Of a DNA stretch of 64,000 bases, positions 25,683 through 34,508 are shown one piece after another. Source of the stretch: Citrifermentans bremense (GTDB lineage Bacteria; Desulfobacterota; Desulfuromonadia; Geobacterales; Geobacteraceae); contig NZ_AP023213.1 in NCBI RefSeq assembly GCF_014218275.1, positions 4,274,954-4,338,953 of the forward strand, written 5' to 3'. The position numbers and the translations under genes are program-made. The notes under the pieces were generated by a model. The model was not told the DNA's origin. It saw only the letters and a list, made by a program, of their open reading frames with translations, and did not search any database. Positions within the stretch are counted from its first letter, which is position 1. The number at the start of each line of letters is the position of its first letter.

Positions 25683-26108
25683 TCAAGCTAAATGCTTCAG
25701 ATTCATGACCACGACGAGCCTTGGTCCCAGCGACAGGATCCCTTCCATCCAGGGCTCCGACCCAACCTCCAGCGGGGGGAGGATGTCCCCCCTTGCCACC
25801 CGGATCACGTCGGTCACCTCGTCGATGACAAAACCGGTAAGCACCCCGGCGAAATCCATCACCGCGATGCAGTTCGACTCTTCCACCGCACTGTCGGGGA
25901 GGCCGAACCTCTTCTTCAAGGACACTATGGGCACGATGCTCCCTCTGAGGTCGATCACCCCTTCCACGTGGCTCGGGGCGTTGGCCAACTTGGTGACGTC
26001 GGTCAAGTCCACGATCTCGCGGACGTCCATGACGTCGACGCCGTACTCCTCGCTCCCGAGGAGGAAGGTGACCATCTGGATATCGGCGGCTGACGAGGTA
26101 GTTTTCAA
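25683..26108 (-). CDS. cheW: CheW-type coupling protein
   Basis: 141 residues with the CheW fold signature: MVTFLLGSEEYGVDV, VREIVDL, then GVIDLRGSIVPIVSLKKRFG near residue 51. It links chemoreceptors to CheA. The reading starts at a TTG (26108) after AGGGGGA; the first 11 residues are not conserved in type, and a Met at residue 12 could also start. It is the first gene of the hydrogenase operon, with the soluble receptor as last gene, which ties both to hydrogenase expression. No CheA, CheY, CheR or CheB gene is in the window. Confidence 0.92.
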   Translation of the reverse strand: MKTTSSAADIQMVTFLLGSEEYGVDVMDVREIVDLTDVTKLANAPSHVEGVIDLRGSIVPIVSLKKRFGLPDSAVEESNCIAVMDFAGVLTGFVIDEVTDVIRVARGDILPPLEVGSEPWMEGILSLGPRLVVVMNLKHLA

Positions 26109-26518
26109 ACTATCCCCCTGTCTGTGCTGCGGGAAAAATTGGATGCTCTGTCTTTGGCTTCGGGTATCTCAAAGTCAGTTGAAGAGATGGCGGGGAGAAT
26201 GACTGCCGGGAGGCAAACTGAAACGGCGTTCGGCAAATGAGATATGGGGGACTTATCGGGAGCGATTTGCCTTACTTAAATTTTATTTTTTAACAGGAAC
26301 AGATAATTTGAGGCTTAAAATGCCCAATCCCGCCATTCCGTATACGGGATAATTCGAAGCAGAACCTTCGGTTTCTCCCGTACGGGTTCAGCAGTCGTAC
26401 ATTTGCTTCACGTAAGCCTGACTTGGCAAAAGCAAAATTAAAGAAAGGCCCAAAGGCTTTGCGCCTCTGGGCCTTCATTTTGTCACTGCGGCCGGTCTGC
26501 GAAACAGCGGTTAATTTG
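26109..26518. other. Upstream region of the hydrogenase-chemosensory operon
   Basis: 410 bases, AT-rich between about 26270 and 26310. It holds two perfect 10-base palindromes, CCGTATACGG (26338-26347) and CCCGTACGGG (26377-26386), about 230-280 bases before cheW, and the porin terminator at 26445-26475. I see no riboswitch core and no clear -35/-10 pair. Confidence 0.5.
26445..26475 (-). terminator. Terminator of the Tsx-like porin gene
   Basis: Stem AAGGCCCA/TGGGCCTT (26445-26452 with 26468-26475) extended inward by AAGGC/GCCT. On the minus strand it is followed by a T-rich tract. Confidence 0.8.
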
Positions 26519-27307
26519 TTACAGCACCCATTTCACCATGACCTGCGGCGCGTACTCGTTGATGCCGCTGAAACCGTACTTGTTGCGCCAGTAGATGAAC
26601 TCGGTCCCCACGAAGAGGTTGCCCGGCGAGCCCCAGAATTTGCCGGCGTCGAGCAAAAGGCGCGGTTGGGCGTCGATGTTGAAGGCGGAGTTCCCTTCGC
26701 TCCCGGCGATATCGATGAACCCTTCGCAGACGAAGTTCGCCTTGCCGATGTTGAACGGGACCTGCCATGCCGGGGTCACCTGGTAGGTGACACCTTCCTT
26801 GTCCATGCTGTTGCGCACGTACAGGTTCAAGTCCGCGAAGTTGAACTTGGGGAGGTTGAGGCTCAAGCCCATGCCGTAGAGGTAGTTGTGGAATCCCCCG
26901 CCCGACGGGTAGGTGCCCACCTCCAGGGTGCCGGCCAGGAGCACGTCCTTGATCAGCGGAGCGGAGAGGTCCAGCCCGGTGATCTTTCCGAGGCTGAGCC
27001 TCGGGGAGATCTCGCCGTACAGGGAGATGTCGTCTTCGGTGGGATTGGTGATGTCTACGAAGAGGAAGTTGTCGCCGTACTTCCAGGCGTCGGCATGTTC
27101 GATGGTGATGGTGGCCTGGTTGTTGTCCTTCTCTCCAGTCGGCGCGATCCTGAAGTTGTCGCCCCAAAGGTACTGGAGGTTCGTTTCCTGCCACAGCGCC
27201 GCTCCGGCGCTCGCCTTTTCGGGCGCGGCAAACGGCAGCAGCAGGGCTACTGCCAAGGTAACGGTTTTCAGGCTTCTGGACAGGGAACTGCGGATGGATC
27301 TTTTCAT
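26519..27307 (-). CDS. Tsx-like outer membrane channel
   Basis: 262 residues with a signal peptide (RSLKTVTLAVALLLPFAA, cleavage near residue 34 after KASA). The mature part is beta-rich with aromatic strand ends. It starts with LQYLWGDNFRIAP and contains HADAWKYGDNFLFVDITN, features of the Tsx nucleoside-channel family, and ends with hydrophobic VMVKWVL, a typical outer-membrane C-terminus. It forms a small outer-membrane pore; nucleoside specificity is only inferred. AAAGGAGAG precedes the ATG at 27307. Confidence 0.82.
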   Translation of the reverse strand: MKRSIRSSLSRSLKTVTLAVALLLPFAAPEKASAGAALWQETNLQYLWGDNFRIAPTGEKDNNQATITIEHADAWKYGDNFLFVDITNPTEDDISLYGEISPRLSLGKITGLDLSAPLIKDVLLAGTLEVGTYPSGGGFHNYLYGMGLSLNLPKFNFADLNLYVRNSMDKEGVTYQVTPAWQVPFNIGKANFVCEGFIDIAGSEGNSAFNIDAQPRLLLDAGKFWGSPGNLFVGTEFIYWRNKYGFSGINEYAPQVMVKWVL

Positions 27308-27535
27308 CAGGTGCTCTCTCCTTTGGATTCCATGCTTGCTCTGCTGCAAAAGGCGGCTGAAACTAGCACATTTTTCGGTTTGATTCACCTTTTTTTGGTC
27401 ACATTAAACAAAGGCAACACTCCTCCTGCACGGCCGTCGACAGGCACATCGGTATACAAACATGGCAAAAGGCTGCGGCTATGCTAGCATTCAAAGGTCT
27501 TTGACTGAATGAGACTTTAAAAGCAGGAGCTTTGA

Positions 27536-28435
27536 ATGCTGACAATGCAGGAAATAAAGAGCCACTACTACTTCACCGATACCGATGCGAAGCTTCTGGA
27601 AGAGTTGCTTCCCCTGGCCCGGCAGAACTGCGAGGCCATGGTTGAGGAATTCTACGGTTACCTTTTGAAGATTCCGGAGACCGCCGCATTCCTGCGGGAT
27701 CCCAAGGATCTCCAGAAACTGCGCCAGACCCACGCGCAGTGGTTCCTGTCGCTTTTCTGCGGCAGGTACGACAACGGCTACATGATCACGCTGCAGGGGA
27801 TCGGACAGGCGCATGTGCGGATCAAGGTGAGCGCGCATTACGTTAATGCGGCGATGAACGTGGTGCGCAGGTTTCTCATCGAGCTGCTCCAGGCGAACTT
27901 CCCGGAGATCGAGGCCCGACGCAAGTACCGCATCGCGGTGGAGAAGATCCTCGACATAAACCTCGACATCATGAGCACCTCGTATCAGGAGGAGGAACTG
28001 CGCAAGGTGTTCGTCTCGCACCGGCTGGAATCGAAGTTGATCCACGCCGCCGAACGCTTCACCTACGGCCTCAACCTCATTCTGGTCGTGGCGCTGATCA
28101 TCGTGTCATTGTCGGTAGTGGGCTTGTTTTTCTGGGACCTGGTGCACGTATTCAGCGGGAGCATGGAGAAGGGGATCCTGTCGGCGCTGGGTTCTTTGCT
28201 CATCCTCTGGATGATGATCGAGTTGATGGATAACGAGATCAAGACGCTCAAAGGAGGCAAGTTCAACATCCTCATCTTCATCGGGGTGATCATCGTGGCA
28301 CTGATCCGCGAGATCCTGATCTCGACGCTGCGCCACGACGCCCTGGAAACGCAGGCGTTCCTGGCCGGGACCCTGCTCATCCTGGGTATAGTCTACTTCC
28401 TTGTGGCCAAAAGCCAGAACGGCAACATCCACTAG
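27536..28435 (+). CDS. Protoglobin-type globin sensor fused to a PsiE-like membrane domain
   Basis: 299 residues. Residues about 8-155 are a protoglobin / globin-coupled-sensor domain; the likely proximal haem ligand is His93 in GIGQAHVRIKV, with Tyr11/Tyr12 or Trp69 as possible distal residues. Residues about 172-292 form four hydrophobic helices with the charged DNEIKTLKGGKFN loop typical of PsiE (phosphate-starvation-inducible E). The natural reading is a membrane protein whose cytoplasmic haem domain senses O2, NO or CO. PsiE function is unknown. It is monocistronic with a strong terminator. AGCAGGAG precedes the ATG. Confidence 0.82.
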   Translation: MLTMQEIKSHYYFTDTDAKLLEELLPLARQNCEAMVEEFYGYLLKIPETAAFLRDPKDLQKLRQTHAQWFLSLFCGRYDNGYMITLQGIGQAHVRIKVSAHYVNAAMNVVRRFLIELLQANFPEIEARRKYRIAVEKILDINLDIMSTSYQEEELRKVFVSHRLESKLIHAAERFTYGLNLILVVALIIVSLSVVGLFFWDLVHVFSGSMEKGILSALGSLLILWMMIELMDNEIKTLKGGKFNILIFIGVIIVALIREILISTLRHDALETQAFLAGTLLILGIVYFLVAKSQNGNIH

Positions 28436-28472
28436 GGTCGCACCCTCAAGATCCCTGGAACCGCAAAAGGAA

Positions 28473-28498
28473 AGGGCACCTAAGCCGGTGCCCTTTTC
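28473..28498. terminator. Bidirectional terminator
   Basis: 10-bp stem (28473-28482 with 28489-28498) ending AAA/TTT between convergent genes. Confidence 0.85.
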
Positions 28499-28526
28499 TT
28501 TGCGCGTTTTCAATTCCTTTCCAGCT

Positions 28527-28895
28527 TTACCCCACATCCTGCTTTTTCCGGGGCTCGCCGCCGTTTTTCGCATCCACCGCCGCCCCTGTCACTGCCTGAA
28601 CCAGCTTTTTGCAGGTGGAGACGAGCTTCGACAACTTGCCATCCTCGCCGTAGATCTTGTCGTAGAAGATGTTCTCCATGACATGCATCCTGGCTATAGG
28701 CGTCTTTGCCTTTCTGAGCTGCATATCGATGGTCCATTGCAACTGCTGGAGCCTCAGGCTCTGTTCGGGGGTCCTCGCTGTGCAGGCTGTTTTGATGGCC
28801 TCTGCTGCGAGCTGATCGAACAGAGCAGGATTTTCCTGGTACAGCCTGCGCATTTCAGCTGGAGTGTAAAGACTCAGGAGAGATTTAGTACTCAT
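28527..28895 (-). CDS. DUF3135-like hypothetical protein
   Basis: 122 residues, mostly helical and cytoplasmic. The middle (ENPALFDQLAAEAI, then LQQLQWTIDMQLRKAKTP) resembles DUF3135 proteins, which have a similar FxxL helix followed by LQFRIDxxRxxAxxP. Function unknown. GGAGGATGCC precedes the ATG. Single-gene unit, convergent with the globin gene. Confidence 0.6.
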   Translation of the reverse strand: MSTKSLLSLYTPAEMRRLYQENPALFDQLAAEAIKTACTARTPEQSLRLQQLQWTIDMQLRKAKTPIARMHVMENIFYDKIYGEDGKLSKLVSTCKKLVQAVTGAAVDAKNGGEPRKKQDVG

Positions 28896-29208
28896 GGCAT
28901 CCTCCGTCGTACCCCTCGACTCTGTATCGGGTATCAGGGTAACACGTACAGAAGCATTTATTTCCTCTAACTCTGCCTCAATAAAGAAATTAATGCCAGC
29001 ATTTTCGCATACTCCTACCAGGCTGCGCAGCTTATTGATAAATCGCCGGTTCAGCCCGGTCTTCGCGCTTGGACGCCTGGCAATTAAAATAACCTATTGC
29101 GCAGAAGGCGACTTCGGTTTATATTCCCGCACCGCCTACGGGAATTTTGGCACAGGGTGCGTCGCAGGATTGCCAGGCGGCGGCCAATTCATCACAGGAG
29201 GGGAAAAG
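28896..29208. other. Intergenic region between divergent small genes
   Basis: 313 bases. An open frame continuous with the downstream gene crosses it but shows no protein-like composition. TGGCAC near 29150 lacks a correctly spaced GC, so no sigma-54 promoter is called. Nothing else is recognised. Confidence 0.4.
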
Positions 29209-29427
29209 ATGCCTGATTGCGAACTTCTTTCCGGTTGCATCTTCTTCAACGACCGGATGGCGAACATGCCTTCTACCAGCAACGTCTTCAAAATGATGTA
29301 CTGCAACGACAATTTCGAAGGGTGCGCGCGCTATACCGTCCGCAAGGAGGCCGGCAAGGAAAACGTGCCGGAAGACCTCTTCCCGAACCAGATGGACAGG
29401 GCCAAGCAGATCCTCAACAAAGGTTGA
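29209..29427 (+). CDS. Small four-cysteine protein
   Basis: 72 residues. Cysteines 4, 10, 32 and 39 sit in CELLSGC and YCNDNFEGCARY, followed by a conserved-looking VPEDLFPNQMDRA tail. The spacing suggests binding of one metal or Fe-S cluster. I recall similar short proteins in deltaproteobacteria but cannot name a family. The start has GGAGGGG. A terminator follows at 29460. Confidence 0.65.
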   Translation: MPDCELLSGCIFFNDRMANMPSTSNVFKMMYCNDNFEGCARYTVRKEAGKENVPEDLFPNQMDRAKQILNKG

Positions 29428-29459
29428 CGTCCGCTTTGGGGAAGTAGTATTGGAAGTCG

Positions 29460-29488
29460 AAGGCCGCGGTAGACCCGGGGCCTTTTTT
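29460..29488 (+). terminator. Terminator
   Basis: AAGGCC/GGCCTT stem with an inner CGG/CCG and a run of T, directly after the small Cys protein. Confidence 0.75.
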
Positions 29489-29537
29489 CATGGGGCAGCC
29501 GCAGGGTTATGAAGCGGCCAGTTGGAAAGGTAAGAAG

Positions 29538-30458
29538 ATGGTTTCAAAAGAACACGACCACATGAAGCGGAGAGCGGCGCGGTTCTCGGTGCTCTCCAAC
29601 ACCTTGCTGGTGGCCGCGAAACTCGTGGTCGGCCTCGTCTCCGGTTCCGTTTCTGTGCTTTCCGAGGCGATTCACTCCGGCATCGACCTCGTCGCCGCCG
29701 TCATCGCTTGGTACTCGGTGCGGGAGTCGGCGAAGCCCGCCGACGACGATCATCATTTCGGCCACGGCAAAATCGAGAACGTCGCCGGCACCATCGAGGC
29801 TCTCCTGATCTTCGGCGCCGCCTTCTACATCATCTACGAGGCGGTCCACAAGCTGAAGACGGGGGTGGTCGTCGTCGAGAACCTGGGGCTCGGCGCCTCG
29901 GTAATGGCCGTCTCGGCCGTCGCCAACTACCTGGTGTCCCGGCACCTGCTTAACGTCGCCGCGGCCACCGACTCGGTAGCGCTCGAAGCCGACGCCATGC
30001 ACCTGCGTACCGACGTCTACACCTCGGCCGGCGTCCTTGGAGGTCTTGTCCTCATCAAGCTGACCGGGATAGCCCTCCTCGACCCGATAGTCGCCATCGT
30101 GGTCGCCCTCATGATCATCAAGGCAGCCTGGGACCTCACGAAGAGCGCCTTTTTCCATATCCTGGACGTGAAACTGCCCGAGGACGAGGAAGCCGTGATC
30201 CACGATGCGCTGGAGAACCACCGCCAGCAGTTCATCGAGTACCACAAGCTGCGCACGCGCAAGTCGGGTCACCTCCGGCATATCGACATGCATCTGGTGG
30301 TCCCCAGACAGATGACGGTCGAAAGCGGCCATGCGCTAAGTCACGAGATCTCCGCGGATATCGAGAAGAACCTCGCGTACAGTCACGTCCTGGTCCACAT
30401 AGAGCCCTGCCCAGGGGGCTGCGACAGATGCGCCATCGAGTGCCCCAAAGTGAGCTAG
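29538..30458 (+). CDS. Cation diffusion facilitator (CDF) transporter
   Basis: 306 residues with six membrane helices and a cytoplasmic C-terminal domain. The transport site uses two His/Asp pairs in membrane helices: IHSGIDLVA (TM2) and ADAMHLRTDVYTS (TM5). A His-rich DDDHHFGHGK loop follows TM2. It exports a divalent metal such as Zn, Fe, Co or Mn in exchange for protons. The C-terminus ends with GGCDRCAIECP, an unusual three-Cys tail that could bind metal. I started at the ATG 29538 after GGTAAGAAG; the upstream 29490 start falls beside the preceding terminator. Confidence 0.92.
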   Translation: MVSKEHDHMKRRAARFSVLSNTLLVAAKLVVGLVSGSVSVLSEAIHSGIDLVAAVIAWYSVRESAKPADDDHHFGHGKIENVAGTIEALLIFGAAFYIIYEAVHKLKTGVVVVENLGLGASVMAVSAVANYLVSRHLLNVAAATDSVALEADAMHLRTDVYTSAGVLGGLVLIKLTGIALLDPIVAIVVALMIIKAAWDLTKSAFFHILDVKLPEDEEAVIHDALENHRQQFIEYHKLRTRKSGHLRHIDMHLVVPRQMTVESGHALSHEISADIEKNLAYSHVLVHIEPCPGGCDRCAIECPKVS

Positions 30459-30542
30459 CAAGCTGACGGATGTGACGGGGAGAGAAACGGGAGGGGGGCG
30501 CGAGGCAGGAGACAGTTGTTGCGACACTTCCAAGGGGCGGGG

Positions 30543-31142
30543 TCATCTGCCTGGGACGCCGACCCCGCAAGTGAAGATCTCGAGGTACTGACGCACCAGC
30601 AGTTCGTCCTTTTCCGGAGTATGGTTGATCAGGTTCTTGGTCGCCAGGCTGCTCAGGAAGAAATAATTGACCATCCCCGCCAGCGCCAGGGCCGCGTTGG
30701 TCGGGTCGACATCCTCCCTGAACTTCTTCTGCCGGATCCCCTCCTCGATCACCCCGGCCATGGTCACGATCACCTCATCTATAACCGGCATTACCAAAGG
30801 CTCGAAAAAAGGCGTGGGGTTGGTCAACTCGCTCGTATAAAAGCGCAGCAGGTACGGGTTGTTCCTGTGACGCCGAAAGGTCCAAAGCAGATAGCTCTCC
30901 ACCATCGCCACCGGGTCCGTCACGCGCTCCCTGATCTCGTGGATCTCCTTGAAGCAGTCGAACTGCTGCCGCAACACCTCCTGGTAGAGCCCTTCCTTGC
31001 TGCCGAAATGGTAGGAAATCATCGAGATGCTGGTCCCCGCCGCCAGCGACAGTTCCCGGATACTCACGCCGTGCAGCCCCTTCTCCGAGAACAGCCGTGT
31101 TCCCACCTCCATAAGCTTCTTGTGGCACTCAGTTTTTTCCAT
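30543..31142 (-). CDS. TetR-family regulator
   Basis: 199 residues. The N-terminal helix-turn-helix is GVSIRELSLAAGTSISMISY, followed by HFGSKEGLYQEVL, canonical for TetR. The C-terminal ligand domain resembles fatty-acid/CoA-type regulators (large helical pocket), but the ligand is not predictable. It is divergent from the CoA-transferase gene, and the shared 163-base gap holds a 16-base inverted repeat right after the CoA-transferase -10 box. It is therefore probably the repressor of that gene and of itself. The start at 31142 has GGAG. Confidence 0.92.
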   Translation of the reverse strand: MEKTECHKKLMEVGTRLFSEKGLHGVSIRELSLAAGTSISMISYHFGSKEGLYQEVLRQQFDCFKEIHEIRERVTDPVAMVESYLLWTFRRHRNNPYLLRFYTSELTNPTPFFEPLVMPVIDEVIVTMAGVIEEGIRQKKFREDVDPTNAALALAGMVNYFFLSSLATKNLINHTPEKDELLVRQYLEIFTCGVGVPGR

Positions 31143-31210
31143 GACGACTCCGGCAGATAGGGTATTGGGGCGTAGAGAGTAGCAAAATCGCGAGGGAAAT
31201 ACCAATTTTA

Positions 31211-31239
31211 TTGCAAACAAAACGGCGTGCTGTTATGTT
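31211..31239 (+). promoter_or_regulatory. Sigma-70-type promoter of the CoA-transferase gene
   Basis: TTGCAA (31211-31216), a 17-base spacer, and TATGTT (31234-31239), 67 bases upstream of the start codon. Confidence 0.6.
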
Positions 31240-31243
31240 GTAT

Positions 31244-31259
31244 TCGAACGAACGTTCGA
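31244..31259. promoter_or_regulatory. Probable TetR operator
   Basis: TCGAACG-AA-CGTTCGA, perfect 7-base arms with a 2-base spacer, starting 4 bases after the -10 box and so covering the transcription start. Repressor binding would block the promoter. Confidence 0.7.
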
Positions 31260-31305
31260 CACTAAACGCGCTGGAAACACGCGAAATAGCTAATCAGGAG
31301 GGAAG

Positions 31306-32868
31306 ATGTCCGAATTGCACAGCAGAATCAGGAAGTCCAGCCTTCACGCCAGGATCAAGCCGGTGGATGATGTTATCCCCATGTTCAAGAACGGGATGAA
31401 CGTAGGTTGGTCCGGGTTCACCCCAGCAGGGTACCCGAAGATGGTCCCCATTGCGCTCGCGGACCACGTGGAAAAGAACCAGCTGCAGGGAAAATTGAGG
31501 TTCAACCTTTTCATCGGCGCCTCCGTCGGTGTCGAGACCGAGGACCGCTGGGCCTCCCTGGACATGATCGACCGCCGCTGGCCCTACCAGACCGGGAAGA
31601 ACATCCAGGCCGGCATCAACGAGGGGCGCATCCGCATGGGTGACAAGCACCTCTCCATGTTCGCCCAGGACCTGGGCTATGGCTTCTACACCAAGGACAA
31701 CGGCGGCCGGCTCGACATCGCGATCATAGAGTGCTCTGCGATAACCGAAAACGGCGACCTGGTGCTCACCGCCTCCTGCGGCGCCGTTCCTGAGATCGTG
31801 CAGATCGCCGACAAGATCATCATCGAGATCAACACCTCGATCCCGAGCTTTGAGGGTCTGCACGACATCGTCGAGCCGATCGCTCCCCCTAACCGCCTCC
31901 CCTACCTGATCTGCCGCGTCGACGACCGTGCCGGCTCCCCCTACGTCCGTGTTGACAACGACAAGATCGTCGCCATCGTCGAGTCCAACCGCCCCGACAA
32001 CGGCCGCGCCTTCAGCGAGCAGGACGACACCTCCGAAGCCATCGCCAACAACATCATCGAGTTCTTCTCCAACGAGGTGAAGCTGGGAAGGCTGCCGAAA
32101 AACCTGCTGCCGCTGCAGTCCGGCGTAGGCTCCATCGCCAACGCCGTCATCGGGGGTCTGGCCAACGGCCCGTTCTCCGGCCTCAAGGTCTGGACCGAGG
32201 TGCTGCAGGACACCATGCTCGACTTCTTCGACTCCGGCAAGCTCGACTTCGCCTCCACCGTCTCGCTCTCCTTCTCGGTCGACGGCTTCAAGCGCTTCTA
32301 CGACAACTGGGACAAGTACAGCGACAAGGTGATGATGCGTCCGCTCTCCATCGCCAACCACCCCGAGCCGATCCGCCGCCTGGGCTGCATCGCGATGAAC
32401 ACCCCGGTGGAGTTCGACATCTACGCTCACGCTAACTCCACGCTGGTCGGCGGGACCCGCATGATCAACGGCATCGGCGGTTCCGGCGACTTCCTCAGGA
32501 ACGCGTACCTCTCCATCATGCACACCCCGTCGGCGCGTCCGACCAAGACCGACCCGACCGGCATCACCTGCGTCGTGCCGCACGTGCCGCACGTCGACCA
32601 CACCGAGCACGACCTGGACGTGCTGGTCACCGAGCAGGGTCTCGCCGACCTGCGCGGCCTCGACCCGAAAAGCCGCGCCAAGCTCATCATCGAGAAGTGC
32701 GCACACCCCGACTACAAGCCGCTTTTGCAGGATTACTTCGAGCGCGCGGCCAAGGACTGCCTGGGGAGAAAGGCCGGCCACGAGCCGCAGCTTCTCGACC
32801 GCGTCTTCAAGATGCAGGTGAACCTGGCCCAGAAAGGGACCATGAAGATCGACAGCTGGGACATCTAG
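31306..32868 (+). CDS. Acetyl-CoA hydrolase / succinyl-CoA:acetate CoA-transferase (Ach1 type)
   Basis: 520 residues. The enzyme transfers CoA between succinyl-CoA and acetate, activating acetate while replacing succinyl-CoA synthetase in the TCA cycle, as established for Geobacter. Features are the N-terminal [12 protein letters not shown], the catalytic Glu in VWTEVLQD, and the CoA-binding [12 protein letters not shown] plus the [10 protein letters not shown] segment. Strong codon bias suggests high expression. It is controlled by the divergent TetR gene through the operator at 31244-31259. A terminator follows at 32893. Confidence 0.93.
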   Translation: MSELHSRIRKSSLHARIKPVDDVIPMFKNGMNVGWSGFTPAGYPKMVPIALADHVEKNQLQGKLRFNLFIGASVGVETEDRWASLDMIDRRWPYQTGKNIQAGINEGRIRMGDKHLSMFAQDLGYGFYTKDNGGRLDIAIIECSAITENGDLVLTASCGAVPEIVQIADKIIIEINTSIPSFEGLHDIVEPIAPPNRLPYLICRVDDRAGSPYVRVDNDKIVAIVESNRPDNGRAFSEQDDTSEAIANNIIEFFSNEVKLGRLPKNLLPLQSGVGSIANAVIGGLANGPFSGLKVWTEVLQDTMLDFFDSGKLDFASTVSLSFSVDGFKRFYDNWDKYSDKVMMRPLSIANHPEPIRRLGCIAMNTPVEFDIYAHANSTLVGGTRMINGIGGSGDFLRNAYLSIMHTPSARPTKTDPTGITCVVPHVPHVDHTEHDLDVLVTEQGLADLRGLDPKSRAKLIIEKCAHPDYKPLLQDYFERAAKDCLGRKAGHEPQLLDRVFKMQVNLAQKGTMKIDSWDI

Positions 32869-32892
32869 GTTCAAGTCATCAGTCGACAAATG

Positions 32893-32931
32893 ACGGCAGG
32901 GGGGTCTTAGACCTCCCTGTCGTTTTTTTTT
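32893..32931 (+). terminator. Terminator of the CoA-transferase gene
   Basis: 14-bp stem (32893-32906 with 32910-32923, two G-T pairs) followed by a run of T. Confidence 0.9.
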
Positions 32932-33008
32932 GCACCGAGGATCGGCAAAATGTTTGACGAGCGTGGTGCAAAAGGGTTAAATCACACGATTTAGAAGGAG
33001 GATCCGTA

Positions 33009-33416
33009 ATGGCAAGCAAGATCGATCCGGCGACCCTGGAATCCGGCAGCGCCATCTCGATGCTGAAGACGCTGAACATCCAGCTGAAGGAGATCGGGGT
33101 GAGCCACGCCTTGATGGAGGTGACGGTCTCCGATATCCATAAGAACTACCTTGGCGGCGCGCACGGCGGGCTGATCGCTACGCTCATCGACACGGTTTCC
33201 TTTTTCCCGAAGCCGCTGCTTCCCTCCGGCAAGCCATGCACGACCACCAACTTAAGCGTCAACTATCTTCGGCCCGCCGCTGTGGGCGATCAACTGACCG
33301 CCCGCGCTGAACTATTGCACCTGGGACGCAGGATGGCGAGCGTCGCAGTGACGGTAAAGAACCAGCATGGAAAGCTGGTAGCCCACGGCACGACGACGCT
33401 CATGATCGAGCCTTAG
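33009..33416 (+). CDS. PaaI-type hotdog thioesterase
   Basis: 135 residues of the hotdog fold. The signature NYLGGAHGGLIATLIDT (near residue 44) holds the catalytic HGG..D segment, and NLSVNYLRPAAVGD follows. It hydrolyses an acyl-CoA thioester, probably aromatic or short-chain. GAAGGAGGATCC precedes the ATG. It is a separate unit after the CoA-transferase terminator; a metabolic link between the two is only suggested by position. Confidence 0.92.
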   Translation: MASKIDPATLESGSAISMLKTLNIQLKEIGVSHALMEVTVSDIHKNYLGGAHGGLIATLIDTVSFFPKPLLPSGKPCTTTNLSVNYLRPAAVGDQLTARAELLHLGRRMASVAVTVKNQHGKLVAHGTTTLMIEP

Positions 33417-33756
33417 CTCTCTCGATGCCACTGGAGCACCACCGGTTCCCCTTCCCTGGAACTTGTGCGAACGGCGCCTCAAGCAATGTCATAGCCCCGT
33501 CTGGAGAGCTGGATCAGCAGCGGCCTTTCAGGCTATAAGCGTTGCCATCTTTTTGTACAGTGTGCCGCGAGCTTTGTTCCTGGCACCGGTTGCCTTTTTC
33601 GACACGCGAGCAGCAGTTGCAGCCCCCGACCGAAGTATCTTATTTCCGCATCTCTTAAGTTGAACAGTACAGAGAAAGCTTAAGCTGTAATCAACGAATA
33701 CGTACTAGCTAAAATTTTTGCTATCATCTTTCGATTTCAGTGGTAGACTTCCCAAG
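33417..33756. other. Intergenic region
   Basis: 340 bases before the DUF3108 gene. AT-rich from about 33650 on, presumably the promoter. No terminator, repeat or RNA recognised. Confidence 0.4.
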
Positions 33757-34467
33757 ATGAAACTTCATGCCCTTTTAATACAATCCATCCTTTTCGTCCT
33801 CATTTGGTGTTCATCGGCAGCCGCCATTGGACCTGAGAGGCTCGTCTACGACGTCAGCTGGTCCGGTCTTAATGCCGGGTCGGCCGTCCTCGAGGTGGCA
33901 GCGCAGGGGGACGACTTCCACATCCTCAACACCATCACCTCGAACTCCTTCGTCTCGGTCTTCTTTCGCATCGACGACAGGTCCGAATCCGTTGTCACCC
34001 GTACCGTAAAACCGAAATCGTTCCGGGAGAAGATAAGCGAGGGAAGGTTCCGCGCCCACAGGGAGGCGACCTTCAACTTCACCAGCCTCAAGGCAGAGAG
34101 CAAGGATTTGCTCAGCAACACGGTCAAGCGCGCCGACATCACTGCAAGGACCTACGACAACCTCTCCAGCATCTATTTCCTGCGCTCCCACCAACTGGCG
34201 CCGGGACAAACCATCTCCTTTGACATCTATGACACGAAGCAGCTATGGAAAGCCGAGGCAAAGGTCGTACACCGCGAGGAGATAACCACCCCGCGAGGGA
34301 AGATCAAGACCATCGTGGTAACGTCGCAACTGACCCGGGACGGTGTCCATGCCAAGGTCGGCAACCCTACCTTCTGGTTCACCGACGACAGCCAGCACAT
34401 CCCCGTGCGCATCAAGACCCAGTTGAAGGTCGGCGAAATCACCCTGACCCTGGCGCGCGAGAAGTAG
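33757..34467 (+). CDS. DUF3108 exported protein
   Basis: 236 residues with a signal peptide (LHALLIQSILFVLIWCSSAAA, cleavage near residue 23). The mature beta-rich part has the family features ERLVYDVSWSGLNAGSA and a late TFWFTDDSQHIPVRIKTQLKVG. It is periplasmic or outer-membrane associated; function unknown. The Cys in the signal does not fit a lipobox well. The start follows a weak AAG-rich site. A bidirectional terminator follows. Confidence 0.85.
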   Translation: MKLHALLIQSILFVLIWCSSAAAIGPERLVYDVSWSGLNAGSAVLEVAAQGDDFHILNTITSNSFVSVFFRIDDRSESVVTRTVKPKSFREKISEGRFRAHREATFNFTSLKAESKDLLSNTVKRADITARTYDNLSSIYFLRSHQLAPGQTISFDIYDTKQLWKAEAKVVHREEITTPRGKIKTIVVTSQLTRDGVHAKVGNPTFWFTDDSQHIPVRIKTQLKVGEITLTLAREK

Positions 34468-34508
34468 CGCCGTCCCCACTTGCCTTTTGCAGCTGGAGTG
34501 AACACAAA

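Noticed and set aside
26226-26440. Riboswitch (GEMM / c-di-GMP type) upstream of cheW
   Set aside because: No conserved GEMM core or tetraloop-receptor pattern could be found; only short palindromes are present.
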